Assembly (NCBI GenBank): GCA_030602565.1
Contig: JAUVZL010000009.1
Span: 1 to 61,039 of the forward strand
DNA: 61,039 nt
Direction: 5' to 3'
From: Candidatus Stahliibacteriota bacterium
Lineage (GTDB): Bacteria; Hydrothermota; Tepidihabitantia; SM23-42
The notes under the pieces are model-generated. The model searched no databases. It worked only from the letters and a program-made list of their open reading frames with translations, and had not been told where the DNA came from. Below are positions 16,782-26,667 of the stretch, piece after piece. The number at the start of each line of letters is the position of its first letter. The stretch's first letter is position 1. Made by a program: the position numbers and the translations under genes.

Positions 16782-18991
16782 TATTCGATGACCTCAGATT
16801 GAATCTTAGCCTCTTGCCTGATCGGCAACCGTATTATCACTTCAGTGCCTTTATTGATTTCACTCCGTATACTGATTTCACCACTGTGGTTTTTCACATA
16901 GCTATAACTTATGCTGAGTCCAAGACCGGTTCCCTCGCCCTTTTTTGTCGTGAAAAATGGTTCAAAGACTCTTTTTATATCACTTCGAGATATTCCCATG
17001 CCTGTATCAATAATGCGTATTTCTACTAATCCTTCGAATTTAACTTTGCTTGTTATTATTGTGAGTGTTCCACCATCAGGCATTGCCTGGGCAGCATTAA
17101 TAAAGATATTAATTAAGACCTGCCTTATCTGATTGACATCTGCAGTAACCTGGGGGACTGCATCAGATAGGGTCTTATTGATTTCGATTTTTCTGAAAAT
17201 TGGTTGATGATGTAAAAATGAAAGCGTTTCTGATATTAATTTGTTCAGACTTATTTTTGTAAATTTAGGCGGTGTTGGCCGGGCGAAATTTAATAATCCT
17301 CTAACTGTTTCAGAAATCCTGTAGGCGTTATCAAGAACCTCTTTGGCTCTGGTTTTCTTTTCCACATCTTCCTCTTCTTCAAGGAGAAGTTCAATATACG
17401 ATGTAATCCCTAATAATGGATTATTTATTTCATGAGCAGCACCCAATGCTAATTGACTCAAGGCAGAGAGTTTTTCATAATCTGCCATCTGTGCGTGAAA
17501 CTGTTCTTGTTCGGTAATGTCATTAATGAGGAGCGTAGCGCCGACTATCTCTTCACCATCTCTAATTGGAAATCCGGCAATGCTGAATATTATCGTTTGT
17601 GCAGCCAACTTGGCTGCAACTCTCTTGAGGCGAAATGGTTTTTCTTCCAAAAGGATCTTTTCGATAGAGCCTTTGATTTCTTTTGCTTCCAGGATTGGAA
17701 ATACTGTGTAAAGATTCAAAAGCATCTTGATACTCTTTTTGTGAGTGAAGTGGTGTGCGAAATCATTGCAGTATGTTATTGCCTTTGATTTATCAACGGC
17801 AATGAGGCCGCTTGAAATACTATTAATGATGTTCTTGATGTATTCTTCAGATACGCGAAGTTGTGCGCTCAGAGTTTCGCATTCGTGCAGTCGATTCCGT
17901 AGTTCTTTGTTGATGGTGTTGATCGTGTTCTTTTTCTTGCTGAGGTCATCAAGGGTATCTTTTAAGTTGCGCGTGAGGTTCTTAAGGACCTGTGTTACTC
18001 GTCGCGAGAACAGTACCGAAGAAAGCAGCAAAAAGCAGCCAAATATGAGAAACGTTGTGAATAAGACATTCCTGAGTTTCGTTGCCGGAGCTCGAGCCTC
18101 TTCTACGTCCATTTCAGAAACGAGATACCAGTTAAGGTTATCGAATTTTCTGAAAGCGCATAAGACTTCTTTGCCCCGGTAGTCAAGATGCGTGATTATC
18201 CCACGCTCGCCAGTATGGGGGTTCTTCTCATTTTTGAAGTGTCCATACTCTTTCAGTACCTCGCCGCCGAGCCTTGATGGTGACAGGAAGAGACCCCGTT
18301 CATCAACGAGAAATACCTCGCTCGTCTCACCAATACGCAAGTCGACTATCAAATCGTAGAATGTCTTAAGAGATAGAGAAGCGAAGATCACTCCGATTAT
18401 CTTATTGTTTTGGTTAACGAAGGGAGATGACATCAACATTGCTGTCGTATCCAGGATTTCCGAGTAAAATATACCACTGTTGCAAAACTGTCCTTGGAAA
18501 GCTCTCTTGAAGTAACCTGTATGTGCAATGTTTGCCTCTAATCCATTGGTGGAAAACACAACGTCGCCCTGAAGATCAACCACTGCAATGAATTCATACC
18601 AGGGGTTTTCTATAATGAAGCTATTGAAAAACGATTTCTTCGTCTGTAAATCTGTGAGCAGTGCTATGTCCAACTTAGCGATCGACAAGAGATCTTGTTT
18701 TCTCTCATCTAGAAATGATTTCACTATTTTTACGTTCATGTCGACCGAATACTCTAAACCGCGCATCACCTGATTTTCAAAGTGTGTACTTATTTCGACG
18801 TTTATAACATAGAAGAGTATGAAAAATGGTACCAAGAAAAGGATAAGCGTGATGATAGTATTCCTCAACCAGAGTCCCTTGTAGTAGTCGCGGTACATTT
18901 CATTCCCACAATGAGCGCAGTGGGTGATGTCCTTTTTGTTCTTGTACCCGCATTTCTCACATATAGTTATGTCTGAAAGCTTTTCACTCAT
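16781..18991 (-). CDS. Membrane sensor histidine kinase with N-terminal zinc ribbon
   Basis: 736 residues. A zinc ribbon (CEKCGYKNKKDITHCAHC) at about 10-28 precedes the first membrane helix near 47-67. A Cache-like periplasmic sensor fills about 70-300, and a second helix lies near 305-330. A coiled coil and PAS domain (VDKSKAITYCND) follow, then HisKA with phospho-His in GAAHEINNPLLG and a HATPase domain (NAAQAMPDGG, DTGMGIS, GTGLGLS). A cytoplasmic zinc ribbon ahead of the sensor is unusual and might sense redox state or metal. Cognate of the NtrC-type regulator encoded next. Confidence 0.88.
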   Translation of the reverse strand: MSEKLSDITICEKCGYKNKKDITHCAHCGNEMYRDYYKGLWLRNTIITLILFLVPFFILFYVINVEISTHFENQVMRGLEYSVDMNVKIVKSFLDERKQDLLSIAKLDIALLTDLQTKKSFFNSFIIENPWYEFIAVVDLQGDVVFSTNGLEANIAHTGYFKRAFQGQFCNSGIFYSEILDTTAMLMSSPFVNQNNKIIGVIFASLSLKTFYDLIVDLRIGETSEVFLVDERGLFLSPSRLGGEVLKEYGHFKNEKNPHTGERGIITHLDYRGKEVLCAFRKFDNLNWYLVSEMDVEEARAPATKLRNVLFTTFLIFGCFLLLSSVLFSRRVTQVLKNLTRNLKDTLDDLSKKKNTINTINKELRNRLHECETLSAQLRVSEEYIKNIINSISSGLIAVDKSKAITYCNDFAHHFTHKKSIKMLLNLYTVFPILEAKEIKGSIEKILLEEKPFRLKRVAAKLAAQTIIFSIAGFPIRDGEEIVGATLLINDITEQEQFHAQMADYEKLSALSQLALGAAHEINNPLLGITSYIELLLEEEEDVEKKTRAKEVLDNAYRISETVRGLLNFARPTPPKFTKISLNKLISETLSFLHHQPIFRKIEINKTLSDAVPQVTADVNQIRQVLINIFINAAQAMPDGGTLTIITSKVKFEGLVEIRIIDTGMGISRSDIKRVFEPFFTTKKGEGTGLGLSISYSYVKNHSGEISIRSEINKGTEVIIRLPIRQEAKIQSEVIE

Positions 18992-19038
18992 ATAAGGGTT
19001 CTATAAGGGTTACACGTCTGTTGCTGACATGGTACAAT

Positions 19039-19989
19039 TCATTCTTCCAACAACTTCAATTTTGCGCGTGCATTTTCAAGATAGCGTTTAACATCCTTAT
19101 AATCAGAACAGACCTTAGTAACCAGGTTCCATTCGACGATCGCTTCTTCTAAATGGTCATTTACGTAATTTTCAATGCCTTTCAAATAGTGTTCTTCGCA
19201 GTATTGCTTGTCTTTTTTTGACAACGGCTTGACCGGGGTAGGTTTTGGTTCTTTCTTTATGACGGTTTTCTCGACAATAACTGGTTGTTTAACGAGCAGC
19301 GTGTCAACAACCGTAACCGTTTTTGTTATTACCGGTGGTCGAAAATTAAATCCAATAAGCACTTTGATCGTATCCGTGAAGAAAACCATGGCGTTTATAA
19401 AATCTCTGAATTCGATGCCGAGTCCGACATCCAAGTTATGCTGACTGACCCCTGCATAGGCTTTTAAGCAGAAGTCTCCGACCGGTTGTATGATGCCGAT
19501 TACTCCGTATGGTGTTAGACTCTGGTTACGTATTGAGTCTTCAAGTTCAACGCCTGCCATGAACTGTTTCCATGTATAGGATATGCCTGCCCTTAGTATC
19601 TTGCCACGATTAAGTATATTGGAATAAGTAATGCCAAGTGAGAGTCTATTCCTGTACCAGACCCCCAGGTCAAGTAAGCCGTCGGTATTGTCGTAAATCT
19701 TAATGATTCCAGCATTGAGTCCTATAGAGATCGGTATTTTTCGTACATGGTAGCTTATACTTGCCCAATTTTTTTGCTCAATACCTTCATCTCTATTCGA
19801 GAAGCCAAGACCGCAATCAGAAAAACGTGCAGAACAGTTGAAAATAGCGATTTCTCCGATATCCTTGGGTTCAATAAATACTTGATAATTACCGCGAAAT
19901 GCAGTGAATGCAGCATTGGACAGAGTATAATAGCTAATGGGCGTTGCTACGCTGTTCAGGCTAAATCCTATGATAAAAAGGATTAACAA
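19039..19989 (-). CDS. Probable beta-barrel envelope protein with C-terminal TPR-like helices
   Basis: 316 residues from a TTG start 5 nt after the pepA stop. A hydrophobic signal-like start is followed by about 200 residues of alternating strands with Gly and aromatic residues (LGVWYRNRLSLGITYS, LRAGISYTWKQFMAGVEL), typical of outer-membrane barrels. A Val/Lys/Pro-rich linker (VVDTLLVKQPVIVEKTV) leads to a helical tail (HYLKGIENYVNDHLEEAIVEW) resembling one TPR. I do not recognise a specific family. Encoded in the same direction as the two-component genes downstream of it, so it may be co-transcribed with pepA. Confidence 0.6.
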   Translation of the reverse strand: MLILFIIGFSLNSVATPISYYTLSNAAFTAFRGNYQVFIEPKDIGEIAIFNCSARFSDCGLGFSNRDEGIEQKNWASISYHVRKIPISIGLNAGIIKIYDNTDGLLDLGVWYRNRLSLGITYSNILNRGKILRAGISYTWKQFMAGVELEDSIRNQSLTPYGVIGIIQPVGDFCLKAYAGVSQHNLDVGLGIEFRDFINAMVFFTDTIKVLIGFNFRPPVITKTVTVVDTLLVKQPVIVEKTVIKKEPKPTPVKPLSKKDKQYCEEHYLKGIENYVNDHLEEAIVEWNLVTKVCSDYKDVKRYLENARAKLKLLEE

Positions 19990-19994
19990 GGCTA

Positions 19995-21488
19995 TTAGAG
20001 TTTCTGGACAAGTTCAAAAAGAGTTCTGACGCCGTATCCAGTCCCGCCTTTTGGGGTATAGAAGCTTTCCTTTTCACTTATTTCTTTGCCCGCCATGTCA
20101 ATATGGACCCACTGTGCTTTGTCGACAAACTTTTTTAGGAATAAACCTGCGGTAATAGCCGAGGCTCCTCGACCGCCTGAGTTTTTAACGTCAGCGATAT
20201 CGCTTTTGATTTGCTTTTTATATTCGTCAAATAAGGGAAGTTGCCACATCTTCTCACCGGTTTTCTCTGCACAGCAGAGCAGCAGATCGATCAGCCTTTG
20301 GTCATTACCCATGACTGCTGCCGCGATGTTGCCGAGCGCAACCACACAACCCCCAGTCAATGTTGCGATATCGATTATTGTTCTGGCTTTTTTCTGCTCA
20401 GCATAACAGATAGCATCGGCTAAAGTCATTCTACCTTCTGCGTCTGTAGAGACTATTTCAATGCTCTTTTTGTTCATTGCCGTAACAACATCGCCCGGTC
20501 TTGATGCGGTGCCCGACGGCATATTTTCTACGGCTGGGATAATAGTCATTAGATTTACCCTGGTTTTTGCCTTGGCTAATGCAAGGGTGGCGCCAATCAC
20601 CGCCGCACCACCTGACATATCGCCTTTCATGAGGCTCATACCAGCAGGAGATTTCAAAGAGATACCACCTGAATCAAATGTCACAGTTTTACCGATGAGA
20701 CAGGTCAGAGGTTTACGCGCGTTCTTATATCTAAGGACAATGAACGCGGGTTTGTTATTGCTACCTCTTGCAACTGACATCAGCGCACCCATTTTTAATG
20801 TTTCGAGGTCTTTTTTCTTTAAGGCTCGATATTGAATGATTTTGTTTAAACCCAGAGTCTTTATCGCCTTTTTCAATTTGAGTTCAAGCTTCTCTGGTGT
20901 CAGGTTATTACCAGGTTCATTGATAAAATCACGGGCAATATTCTGCGCCTGTGCAAGGATCGTGCCGGTTTCTGCGCCTTTCTTGAACTTGGAGATTTTT
21001 CTGCGGTCCATTTCAACGATTGAAAGATGGATAATCGGTTTCTTGTGTGACTTTTTATATTTCTTAAATTCATACAATGCCAGCAAAGAACCTTCGGTTA
21101 ATGCCTGCGCCGCCAGCTTTGGTTCAATACCGCCAATGCCTGCGCCGTGGACAATCGTACCAACTTTTCTGGCACCTGCTTTGCGTGCCCGTTTAATCGC
21201 TGCACCTGCTGCCTTTCTTATCTGTTCAACGTTAAGATCGTTAGCCTTACCCAAACCTACGATTAGAACCTTGTCGGCTTTGATTTTTCCAAAAGTATGG
21301 ACGATAACGGTTTCCCCGAGTTTGCCAGATAGTTCACCTTTTCTAATGAGTTTTGAAATTATCCCGCTGAGAGCTTTATCCATTGTACTGGTAGCGCCAC
21401 CAGGCGTGCGCACCCCTTCAAACAGATTTATTATGATAATGTCACCAGTAAAGTCGGTGATCTCTTGATTAGTAATATTAATTTTCAT
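19995..21488 (-). CDS. pepA: Leucyl aminopeptidase (M17)
   Basis: 497 residues of the cytosolic M17 family, which remove N-terminal residues with two metal ions. The C-terminal catalytic domain has GGISLKSPAGM, MKGDMSGGAA, the signature STDAEGRMTLADA and DIATLTGGCVVALG. The start at MKINITNQEI is preferred because the promoter's -10 box lies 7 nt upstream, which rules out the longer frame. No ribosome binding site is visible, consistent with a leaderless message. Divergent from the aminotransferase gene. Confidence 0.9.
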   Translation of the reverse strand: MKINITNQEITDFTGDIIIINLFEGVRTPGGATSTMDKALSGIISKLIRKGELSGKLGETVIVHTFGKIKADKVLIVGLGKANDLNVEQIRKAAGAAIKRARKAGARKVGTIVHGAGIGGIEPKLAAQALTEGSLLALYEFKKYKKSHKKPIIHLSIVEMDRRKISKFKKGAETGTILAQAQNIARDFINEPGNNLTPEKLELKLKKAIKTLGLNKIIQYRALKKKDLETLKMGALMSVARGSNNKPAFIVLRYKNARKPLTCLIGKTVTFDSGGISLKSPAGMSLMKGDMSGGAAVIGATLALAKAKTRVNLMTIIPAVENMPSGTASRPGDVVTAMNKKSIEIVSTDAEGRMTLADAICYAEQKKARTIIDIATLTGGCVVALGNIAAAVMGNDQRLIDLLLCCAEKTGEKMWQLPLFDEYKKQIKSDIADVKNSGGRGASAITAGLFLKKFVDKAQWVHIDMAGKEISEKESFYTPKGGTGYGVRTLFELVQKL

Positions 21489-21495
21489 GAGCTTA

Positions 21496-21523
21496 AGTAT
21501 ATGCTTAAATGGACAAAAGTCAA
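21496..21523 (-). promoter_or_regulatory. Leaderless promoter of pepA
   Basis: TTGACT (21523-21518), 16-bp spacer, TATACT (21501-21496), then 7 nt to the ATG. Confidence 0.75.
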
Positions 21524-21570
21524 GCGTACACAGCACGCTTTAATGGGAAGTTCATGGGACTCCCCTTATA

Positions 21571-21598
21571 TTGACTTTCATAGTTAGATATATATAAT
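21571..21598 (+). promoter_or_regulatory. Leaderless promoter of the aminotransferase gene
   Basis: TTGACT at 21571-21576, 16-bp spacer, TATAAT at 21593-21598, then 5 nt to ATG. Confidence 0.8.
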
Positions 21599-21603
21599 TC
21601 TGC

Positions 21604-22800
21604 ATGGCTGAAATGAAATTATCCAAAAGAGCAGAGCAGATGCCATATTCGGCAATTCGTAAGCTGGTTCCTTATGCCGATGAGGCAAAGAAAAAAGGCA
21701 AACATGTATTTCATCTGAACATCGGACAGCCGGATATTAAAACTCCTATTGAGATATTTGAATCGATTGCTGGTTTTCATGAAGATGTCCTCAGCTATGG
21801 TCCTTCAGGTGGGTTGCTTGATCTTAGGGTGGCAGTCGTTGATTACCATAGGAATCTGGGTTTTGACATTGACATAGATAATGTGTGGATTACTACTGGA
21901 GGGAGTGAAGCAATTATTTTCGCGATGATGACAGTTGCTGACCCGGGCGACGAGATAATTGTCTTTGAACCGTTCTACACAAATTACAATGGCTTTGCCG
22001 TAATGTCGCAGTTGGAGCTCGTTCCCATCACGACCAAAGTCGAAGATGGCTTCCGCGTGCCATCTAAGGAAGTCATTGAGGCTAAGATTACTGCCAAAAC
22101 AAAGGCGATACTCATAAACACGCCAAACAACCCAACTGGAACAGTGCTCACTGAGGAAGAGATGTTCATAATAAACAGCCTCTGCAAGAAGTACAATTTG
22201 TATCTCCTTTCGGATGAAGTTTACCGGGAATTTGTCTACGATGGTAAGTCCCAGATAAGTGCACTTTCTATGCCTGAGATCAAGGACCGTGTCATTGTTA
22301 TGGATTCCATTTCCAAGCGGTTTTCAGCATGCGGCGCACGTGTTGGTACGATAATAAGTCATAATAAAACGATTATGGACCGGCTTCTGAAATTCGGACA
22401 GGCGCGGCTTTGTCCGCCAACCCTTGAACAGATTGGCGCGATAGCCGCGTACAAAAATATCGATAAATACATACGACCAATGATTAAGGAATACGAGATG
22501 CGACGGAATTTGTTATTCGAAGGGCTGGATACAGTCCAGGGGGTCTATGCACATAAGCCAGAAGGTGCTTTTTACAGTGTGTTGAGGTTGTCAGTAAAAG
22601 ATGCAGATAGATTTTGCAGATGGCTCTTGACCGACTTTGCTTACAAGAACAAGACGGTGATGCTCGCTCCGGCCAATGGTTTCTACTCGTCTTTTGACAA
22701 GGGCGTTAGTGAAGTGCGCGTTGCTTACGTCTTAAAGAGTGAGGATCTCAAGGAAGCAGTTGAAGTCTTAGCCGCTGCTCTTCAAGCTTATAAGGATTAA
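21604..22800 (+). CDS. Class I aminotransferase, aspartate aminotransferase-like
   Basis: 398 residues, PLP-dependent fold type I. Landmarks are NIGQPDIKTP near the N-terminus, TTGGSEAI, NTPNNPTGTVL, LSDEVYREFVYDG and the PLP-lysine segment SISKRFSACGARVG. It could transaminate aspartate, aromatic or branched-chain substrates; specificity is not readable. The start is the ATG 5 nt after TATAAT, so the mRNA is probably leaderless. First gene of a + strand run that continues with an acyltransferase 11 nt downstream. Confidence 0.88.
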   Translation: MAEMKLSKRAEQMPYSAIRKLVPYADEAKKKGKHVFHLNIGQPDIKTPIEIFESIAGFHEDVLSYGPSGGLLDLRVAVVDYHRNLGFDIDIDNVWITTGGSEAIIFAMMTVADPGDEIIVFEPFYTNYNGFAVMSQLELVPITTKVEDGFRVPSKEVIEAKITAKTKAILINTPNNPTGTVLTEEEMFIINSLCKKYNLYLLSDEVYREFVYDGKSQISALSMPEIKDRVIVMDSISKRFSACGARVGTIISHNKTIMDRLLKFGQARLCPPTLEQIGAIAAYKNIDKYIRPMIKEYEMRRNLLFEGLDTVQGVYAHKPEGAFYSVLRLSVKDADRFCRWLLTDFAYKNKTVMLAPANGFYSSFDKGVSEVRVAYVLKSEDLKEAVEVLAAALQAYKD

Positions 22801-22811
22801 ACACCTGGTAC

Positions 22812-23681
22812 ATGAATCCGGTTGCGCAGCTGCAAAAAATTGGCGTGGGACTGGCGCACGTTATGCCCGTGAAACTTGCGGATAAGATTGCAACTGGTAT
22901 AGGATTTCTGTACTGTTGTTTTTTTAAAACAAAGCGGCGTTACATTGAACGTAACCTGGAGCATATTTTTTCAAATGAGCGTATTGATTCAAAACGGTTG
23001 AATTTTTTTTCAAAGAAAACATTTACGAATTTTGCTCTTACCATGACGGATTTTTTTCGACTTGCCTTTATGTCAAAGCATGACATCGTTGAAAGTGCCG
23101 AGTGCATCGGCTATGAAAACGTGGAAGAAGCGCTTGTTCAGGGTAGGGGTTGTATTTTGATTAGCCTCCATCTTGGGAATTGGGATTATGGCGGTGCATA
23201 TTTGGCAGCCCGCGGTATACCGATGACCGCGTTAGTCGAAGTAACGGATGATGAGATGTTTGATCTGTACACAAAACACCGAGAGCGTACAGGTATGAAG
23301 ACCTATCCAGTTACTCGGGCTGGTTATGCATTCCTTGACATAATCAAAAACAATCGGGTTCTTGCCATACTTGCGGATCGCGATATCATGAAAAACGGTA
23401 TTTCTGTACGATTTTTTTCAGGGAAAAGAAATATCCCGAAGGGTTTGGCAGAAATGATCATCAGGAAGAAGTTGCCAGTAGTCTTCGCATATATGGTTCT
23501 TAATGCGACACACAAACGAGCACGGTATCTCGGAGTGATTGAATCACCCGTTGTCTTTGACGGTGATGCTGATGCATTCAATAGGCTTATGGTTAGCAAA
23601 TTCGAGAAGTTCATAAGAAAATATCCTGACCAATGGTTTGTTTTCCATCCAGAATGGATAGAAGAAGGGGCAGATGCCTAA
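22812..23681 (+). CDS. Lysophospholipid/lipid A-type acyltransferase (LpxL/HtrB family)
   Basis: 289 residues of the LpxL/HtrB family, which transfer acyl chains to lipid A or related lipids at the inner membrane. The catalytic HxxxxD motif appears in [11 protein letters not shown] near residue 118, and the downstream block [16 protein letters not shown] fits the family. The N-terminus ([16 protein letters not shown]) is hydrophobic. It suggests lipid A or a similar glycolipid, supporting a diderm cell. Its stop overlaps the first ATG of the dUTPase frame by 8 nt. Confidence 0.8.
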   Translation: MNPVAQLQKIGVGLAHVMPVKLADKIATGIGFLYCCFFKTKRRYIERNLEHIFSNERIDSKRLNFFSKKTFTNFALTMTDFFRLAFMSKHDIVESAECIGYENVEEALVQGRGCILISLHLGNWDYGGAYLAARGIPMTALVEVTDDEMFDLYTKHRERTGMKTYPVTRAGYAFLDIIKNNRVLAILADRDIMKNGISVRFFSGKRNIPKGLAEMIIRKKLPVVFAYMVLNATHKRARYLGVIESPVVFDGDADAFNRLMVSKFEKFIRKYPDQWFVFHPEWIEEGADA

Positions 23682-23772
23682 AAATACTAAATACCTAAAA
23701 TCCAAAATGCCTAAAAAACCAAAATGCCTAAAATCCAAAATGCCTAAAAATACTAAATACCTAAAATCCAAA
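23674..23772 (+). repeat. 33-bp tandem repeat, three units, in frame with dut
   Basis: Three units beginning ATGCCTAAAA and ending AAATCCAAA; the first and third are nearly identical and the middle one differs at a few bases. The unit length is a multiple of three, keeping the dUTPase frame open. Confidence 0.85.
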
Positions 23773-24207
23773 ATGCCTAAAATTGAAGTGAAGATAACAG
23801 GGAAGTTCATACCGAGGTACCAGAGTGAGCAGGCGGCAGGTTGTGATCTTTATGCCGATGTTGACGATACAATCGTTCTTGAACCGGGGAAATACTGTAT
23901 TGTGCCGACCGGTGTTAGGATTGAATTGCCGCAAGGCTATGAAGCACAGGTTAGACCACGCAGTGGCATGGCAATGAGGCATGGGATCGGTATTTTGAAT
24001 GCACCAGGGACGATTGATGCTGATTATCGCGGTGAAGTAAAGGTTATACTTTTCAACCTCGGGCAAGAGCCTTTCTGCATAAAATCTGGTGACCGCATTG
24101 CGCAATTGGTTCTCAACCGCGTTGTACAGGCTGAATTTATATTGGTCGACCAGCTGAAAGAGACAAAACGCGGCAGTGGTGGATTCGGTCATACTGGAAC
24201 GCAATGA
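23674..24207 (+). CDS. dut: dUTP diphosphatase with a repetitive N-terminal extension
   Basis: dUTPase hydrolyses dUTP to dUMP. All trimeric-dUTPase motifs are present: [29 protein letters not shown] and GSGGFGHTG. The conserved protein starts at [12 protein letters not shown] (23773; 144 residues, normal size). The frame begins 33 codons earlier with three tandem 11-residue units of the form MPKxxKxLKSK. An AAGGGG ribosome binding site precedes the first ATG, while none precedes 23773, so the Lys-rich extension may be translated. The 33-bp units resemble low-complexity spacer repeats elsewhere in the window. Confidence 0.9.
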   Translation: MPKNTKYLKSKMPKKPKCLKSKMPKNTKYLKSKMPKIEVKITGKFIPRYQSEQAAGCDLYADVDDTIVLEPGKYCIVPTGVRIELPQGYEAQVRPRSGMAMRHGIGILNAPGTIDADYRGEVKVILFNLGQEPFCIKSGDRIAQLVLNRVVQAEFILVDQLKETKRGSGGFGHTGTQ

Positions 24208-24238
24208 AGCAAGCCCCTCTTAAGATTATGGTGATGGA

Positions 24239-25357
24239 GTGAAGATACTAATAGTTGCTGATGATTTTTATCCCCATACGGGCGGTGTTCCTGAACATAT
24301 GTTGCATCTTTGGCAGTCTTTGAGGAATATGGGGCATGATGCGAAGATTATGGCACCTTCTTTTGGCAAAAATGATCCATATGTCGATGAAAACATCACA
24401 AGACTGGGCAGGGGGATATTGTTCCCAAAGAACAAGTCATTTTCTATCCTCAACCTTGGTTTAACAATACCGTGGAAATTAAGGCGTTTCCTGGACCGTG
24501 AGGATTTTGATATTGTCCATATCCATGGCCCTTTGGGTCCGGTTCTACCTTATTATGTGCTGAAGTATTCCAATGCAAAGAACTTTGTCACATTTCATGC
24601 GGCATACAAGGATAGTTTTGGATATCTGCTTTGGGAACCAGTTTTGGAACAGTATTTCAGGAAGATAAGTGGTCTCATTGCAGTTTCTGAAGTAGCCCGT
24701 GATTCTGTTTCAAAATACTTTCCAAGTAAGTATCGCATAATCCCCAATGGTATTGATACTAACCGGTTCAGACCAGATATCGAATCAATAGGGTACTTAG
24801 AGAAATTTTCGCCAAAAATATTGTTTGTCGGAAGGTTTGAACCAAGAAAAGGGTTGAAGTATCTTTTTCAGGCTTTTCCAATGGTTCTTAGGGAATTCCC
24901 AAGTGCCAAACTTATTGTTGTTGGCTCCGGTGTTCTTGAACGCTATTATCGCCGTTATGTTGACGAACATATCAAAGAGCACGTCATATTTGCTGGTTAT
25001 GTGAGCCCTGATGATTTGCCAAAGTACTACGCATCATGCGATATCTTTTGTTCACCGGCTACAGGTGGGGAGAGCTTTGGTATTGTCTTACTTGAGGCGA
25101 TGTCTTCAGGTAAACCGATAGTTGCTTTTGATAACCCGGGGTACAAAACTGTGATGCAAGATGGTGTACAAGGTCTTTTCTGTAAAACATGTGATGTGGA
25201 GTCTTTGGCAGAAAAGGTCATCAGTTTGCTTAAGGACAAGAAGCGGATGAAAAAAATGGGGGCTAGAGGTCGGAAAAAGGCATTAACCTATGATTGGCAG
25301 ATTATTACGAAAAGAATCCTGGATTTCTATGCCGAAGTGTTACACACAGGATATTAA
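24239..25357 (+). CDS. Glycosyltransferase family 4 (GT-B)
   Basis: 372 residues of a GT4 hexosyl- or mannosyltransferase. The N-terminal fold opens with VADDFYPHTGGVPEHM and the donor domain has PNGIDTNRFRP, VGRFEPRKGLKYL, FAGYVSPDDLPKYY and the catalytic block GESFGIVLLEAMSSGKPIVA. It starts with GTG; the ATG a few bases upstream is out of frame. Followed 2 nt later by an MFS transporter and then a polysaccharide deacetylase, suggesting assembly of a surface glycolipid or glycan. Confidence 0.85.
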   Translation: MKILIVADDFYPHTGGVPEHMLHLWQSLRNMGHDAKIMAPSFGKNDPYVDENITRLGRGILFPKNKSFSILNLGLTIPWKLRRFLDREDFDIVHIHGPLGPVLPYYVLKYSNAKNFVTFHAAYKDSFGYLLWEPVLEQYFRKISGLIAVSEVARDSVSKYFPSKYRIIPNGIDTNRFRPDIESIGYLEKFSPKILFVGRFEPRKGLKYLFQAFPMVLREFPSAKLIVVGSGVLERYYRRYVDEHIKEHVIFAGYVSPDDLPKYYASCDIFCSPATGGESFGIVLLEAMSSGKPIVAFDNPGYKTVMQDGVQGLFCKTCDVESLAEKVISLLKDKKRMKKMGARGRKKALTYDWQIITKRILDFYAEVLHTGY

Positions 25358-25359
25358 AC

Positions 25360-26631
25360 ATGTGGCAAGCCCTGAAGAATAAGAACTTCTCGATATTTGT
25401 ACTGTCACAGACGGTGAGCCAGTTCGGTGATAAGTTGAATTATATTGCACTTATTGGCATTATCGGTCTTTACCCTGGGAGCGTATCGTTTTTATTGTCG
25501 CAATTGATTATCGCAATCACCTTGCCCGTGATTATTTTCGGCCCTATTGCTGGTGTTTTGATCGACAGATGGAACAAGAAAAAGGTTATGGTAATCTGTG
25601 ATGCTTTGAGAATGCTTTGTGCAATTATGATTCCAATAGTATTCATTAGCACACATAGTATATATCCAGTTTTTGCCGTGGTCTTTTTTATGTTTCTTTT
25701 AACCCTCTTCTTTAATACTGCAAGGAATTCCATAATACCAAACCTTGTACCTAAAGATGGTATTTTGAAAGCCAATTCGCTCGTGAATTTTGTGGGCAGG
25801 GGAGCTACTTTTCTCGGTATGCTGATCGGTGGATTGATTGTTGACTGGCATATGTGGTACAAACTCATTGGGTTGGCTGGTTGGACTGTTGCTTTTATAC
25901 TTGATGCTGTTACCTTTGGCGCTTCAGCTTTCATGCTTTATTTAGTTAAGGTTAAGCTAACCAAGCCGCCAAAGCGCGAAAAACACTTGGAAGCCAGGGG
26001 GGTTTTTCTCCTTGTACGCAAAGGTTTATTAGGGATCTGGCATGATCTGAAACACGCCTTGCAGATGATACCCAAGAAGAAAGATCTCGGTTTTGCCATG
26101 TCATCGATTGTGCTGATGATAATCGGTACTTGTGTTATTTATGTGCTTGTCATACCGACTATCCAACAGGATATGGGTTGGGGCACCAGCGGTGTTGGGA
26201 TCCTTGCCTCAGCTGGAGCGATCGGGTTGCTCGCCGGTGCTTTTTTAATTGGCGTTATGGGTCACCGCTTTGACCTTAAGGATTTAATGTTATTCTGTTT
26301 TATTTTGATCGGTGGTGGTCTGGTTCTTTTTCCTTTTATCACGCATCATTTGATGTTTGCCGGGATAATCTTCGTTGCTGGACTCGCCATATCCCCGATA
26401 TTCATTGGTCAGGATACATTGATTCATCGGAGTGCAGATGAGCTAGTGCGGGGTAGGATGTTTTCTATTCGGGATTGGATTTACCATTGTTTGATTGCTG
26501 TGGGATCTTTATTCATTGGTTCTCTGACTACGTTCGTAAGAAAAGATGCTATCTTTATTGTTTCCGGGATATCCTTGGTCGTTCTGGCAATCGTTGGTTG
26601 GTTAGTTTTGGCTCGTGGTAAATCCCGTTAG
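25360..26631 (+). CDS. MFS transporter
   Basis: 423 residues with about 12 hydrophobic segments and the MFS loop 2-3 motif as GVLIDRWNKKKVMV. The ATG at 25360, just after the glycosyltransferase stop, is preferred to a longer frame inside that gene. The layout resembles the efflux/lysophospholipid-transporter (LplT-like) branch, which would fit the neighbouring LpxL-type and glycosyltransferase genes, but the substrate is not readable. Confidence 0.8.
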   Translation: MWQALKNKNFSIFVLSQTVSQFGDKLNYIALIGIIGLYPGSVSFLLSQLIIAITLPVIIFGPIAGVLIDRWNKKKVMVICDALRMLCAIMIPIVFISTHSIYPVFAVVFFMFLLTLFFNTARNSIIPNLVPKDGILKANSLVNFVGRGATFLGMLIGGLIVDWHMWYKLIGLAGWTVAFILDAVTFGASAFMLYLVKVKLTKPPKREKHLEARGVFLLVRKGLLGIWHDLKHALQMIPKKKDLGFAMSSIVLMIIGTCVIYVLVIPTIQQDMGWGTSGVGILASAGAIGLLAGAFLIGVMGHRFDLKDLMLFCFILIGGGLVLFPFITHHLMFAGIIFVAGLAISPIFIGQDTLIHRSADELVRGRMFSIRDWIYHCLIAVGSLFIGSLTTFVRKDAIFIVSGISLVVLAIVGWLVLARGKSR

Positions 26632-26667
26632 AAATTCAAAGAAAACATTGGCATCTACGCTCGGCAA

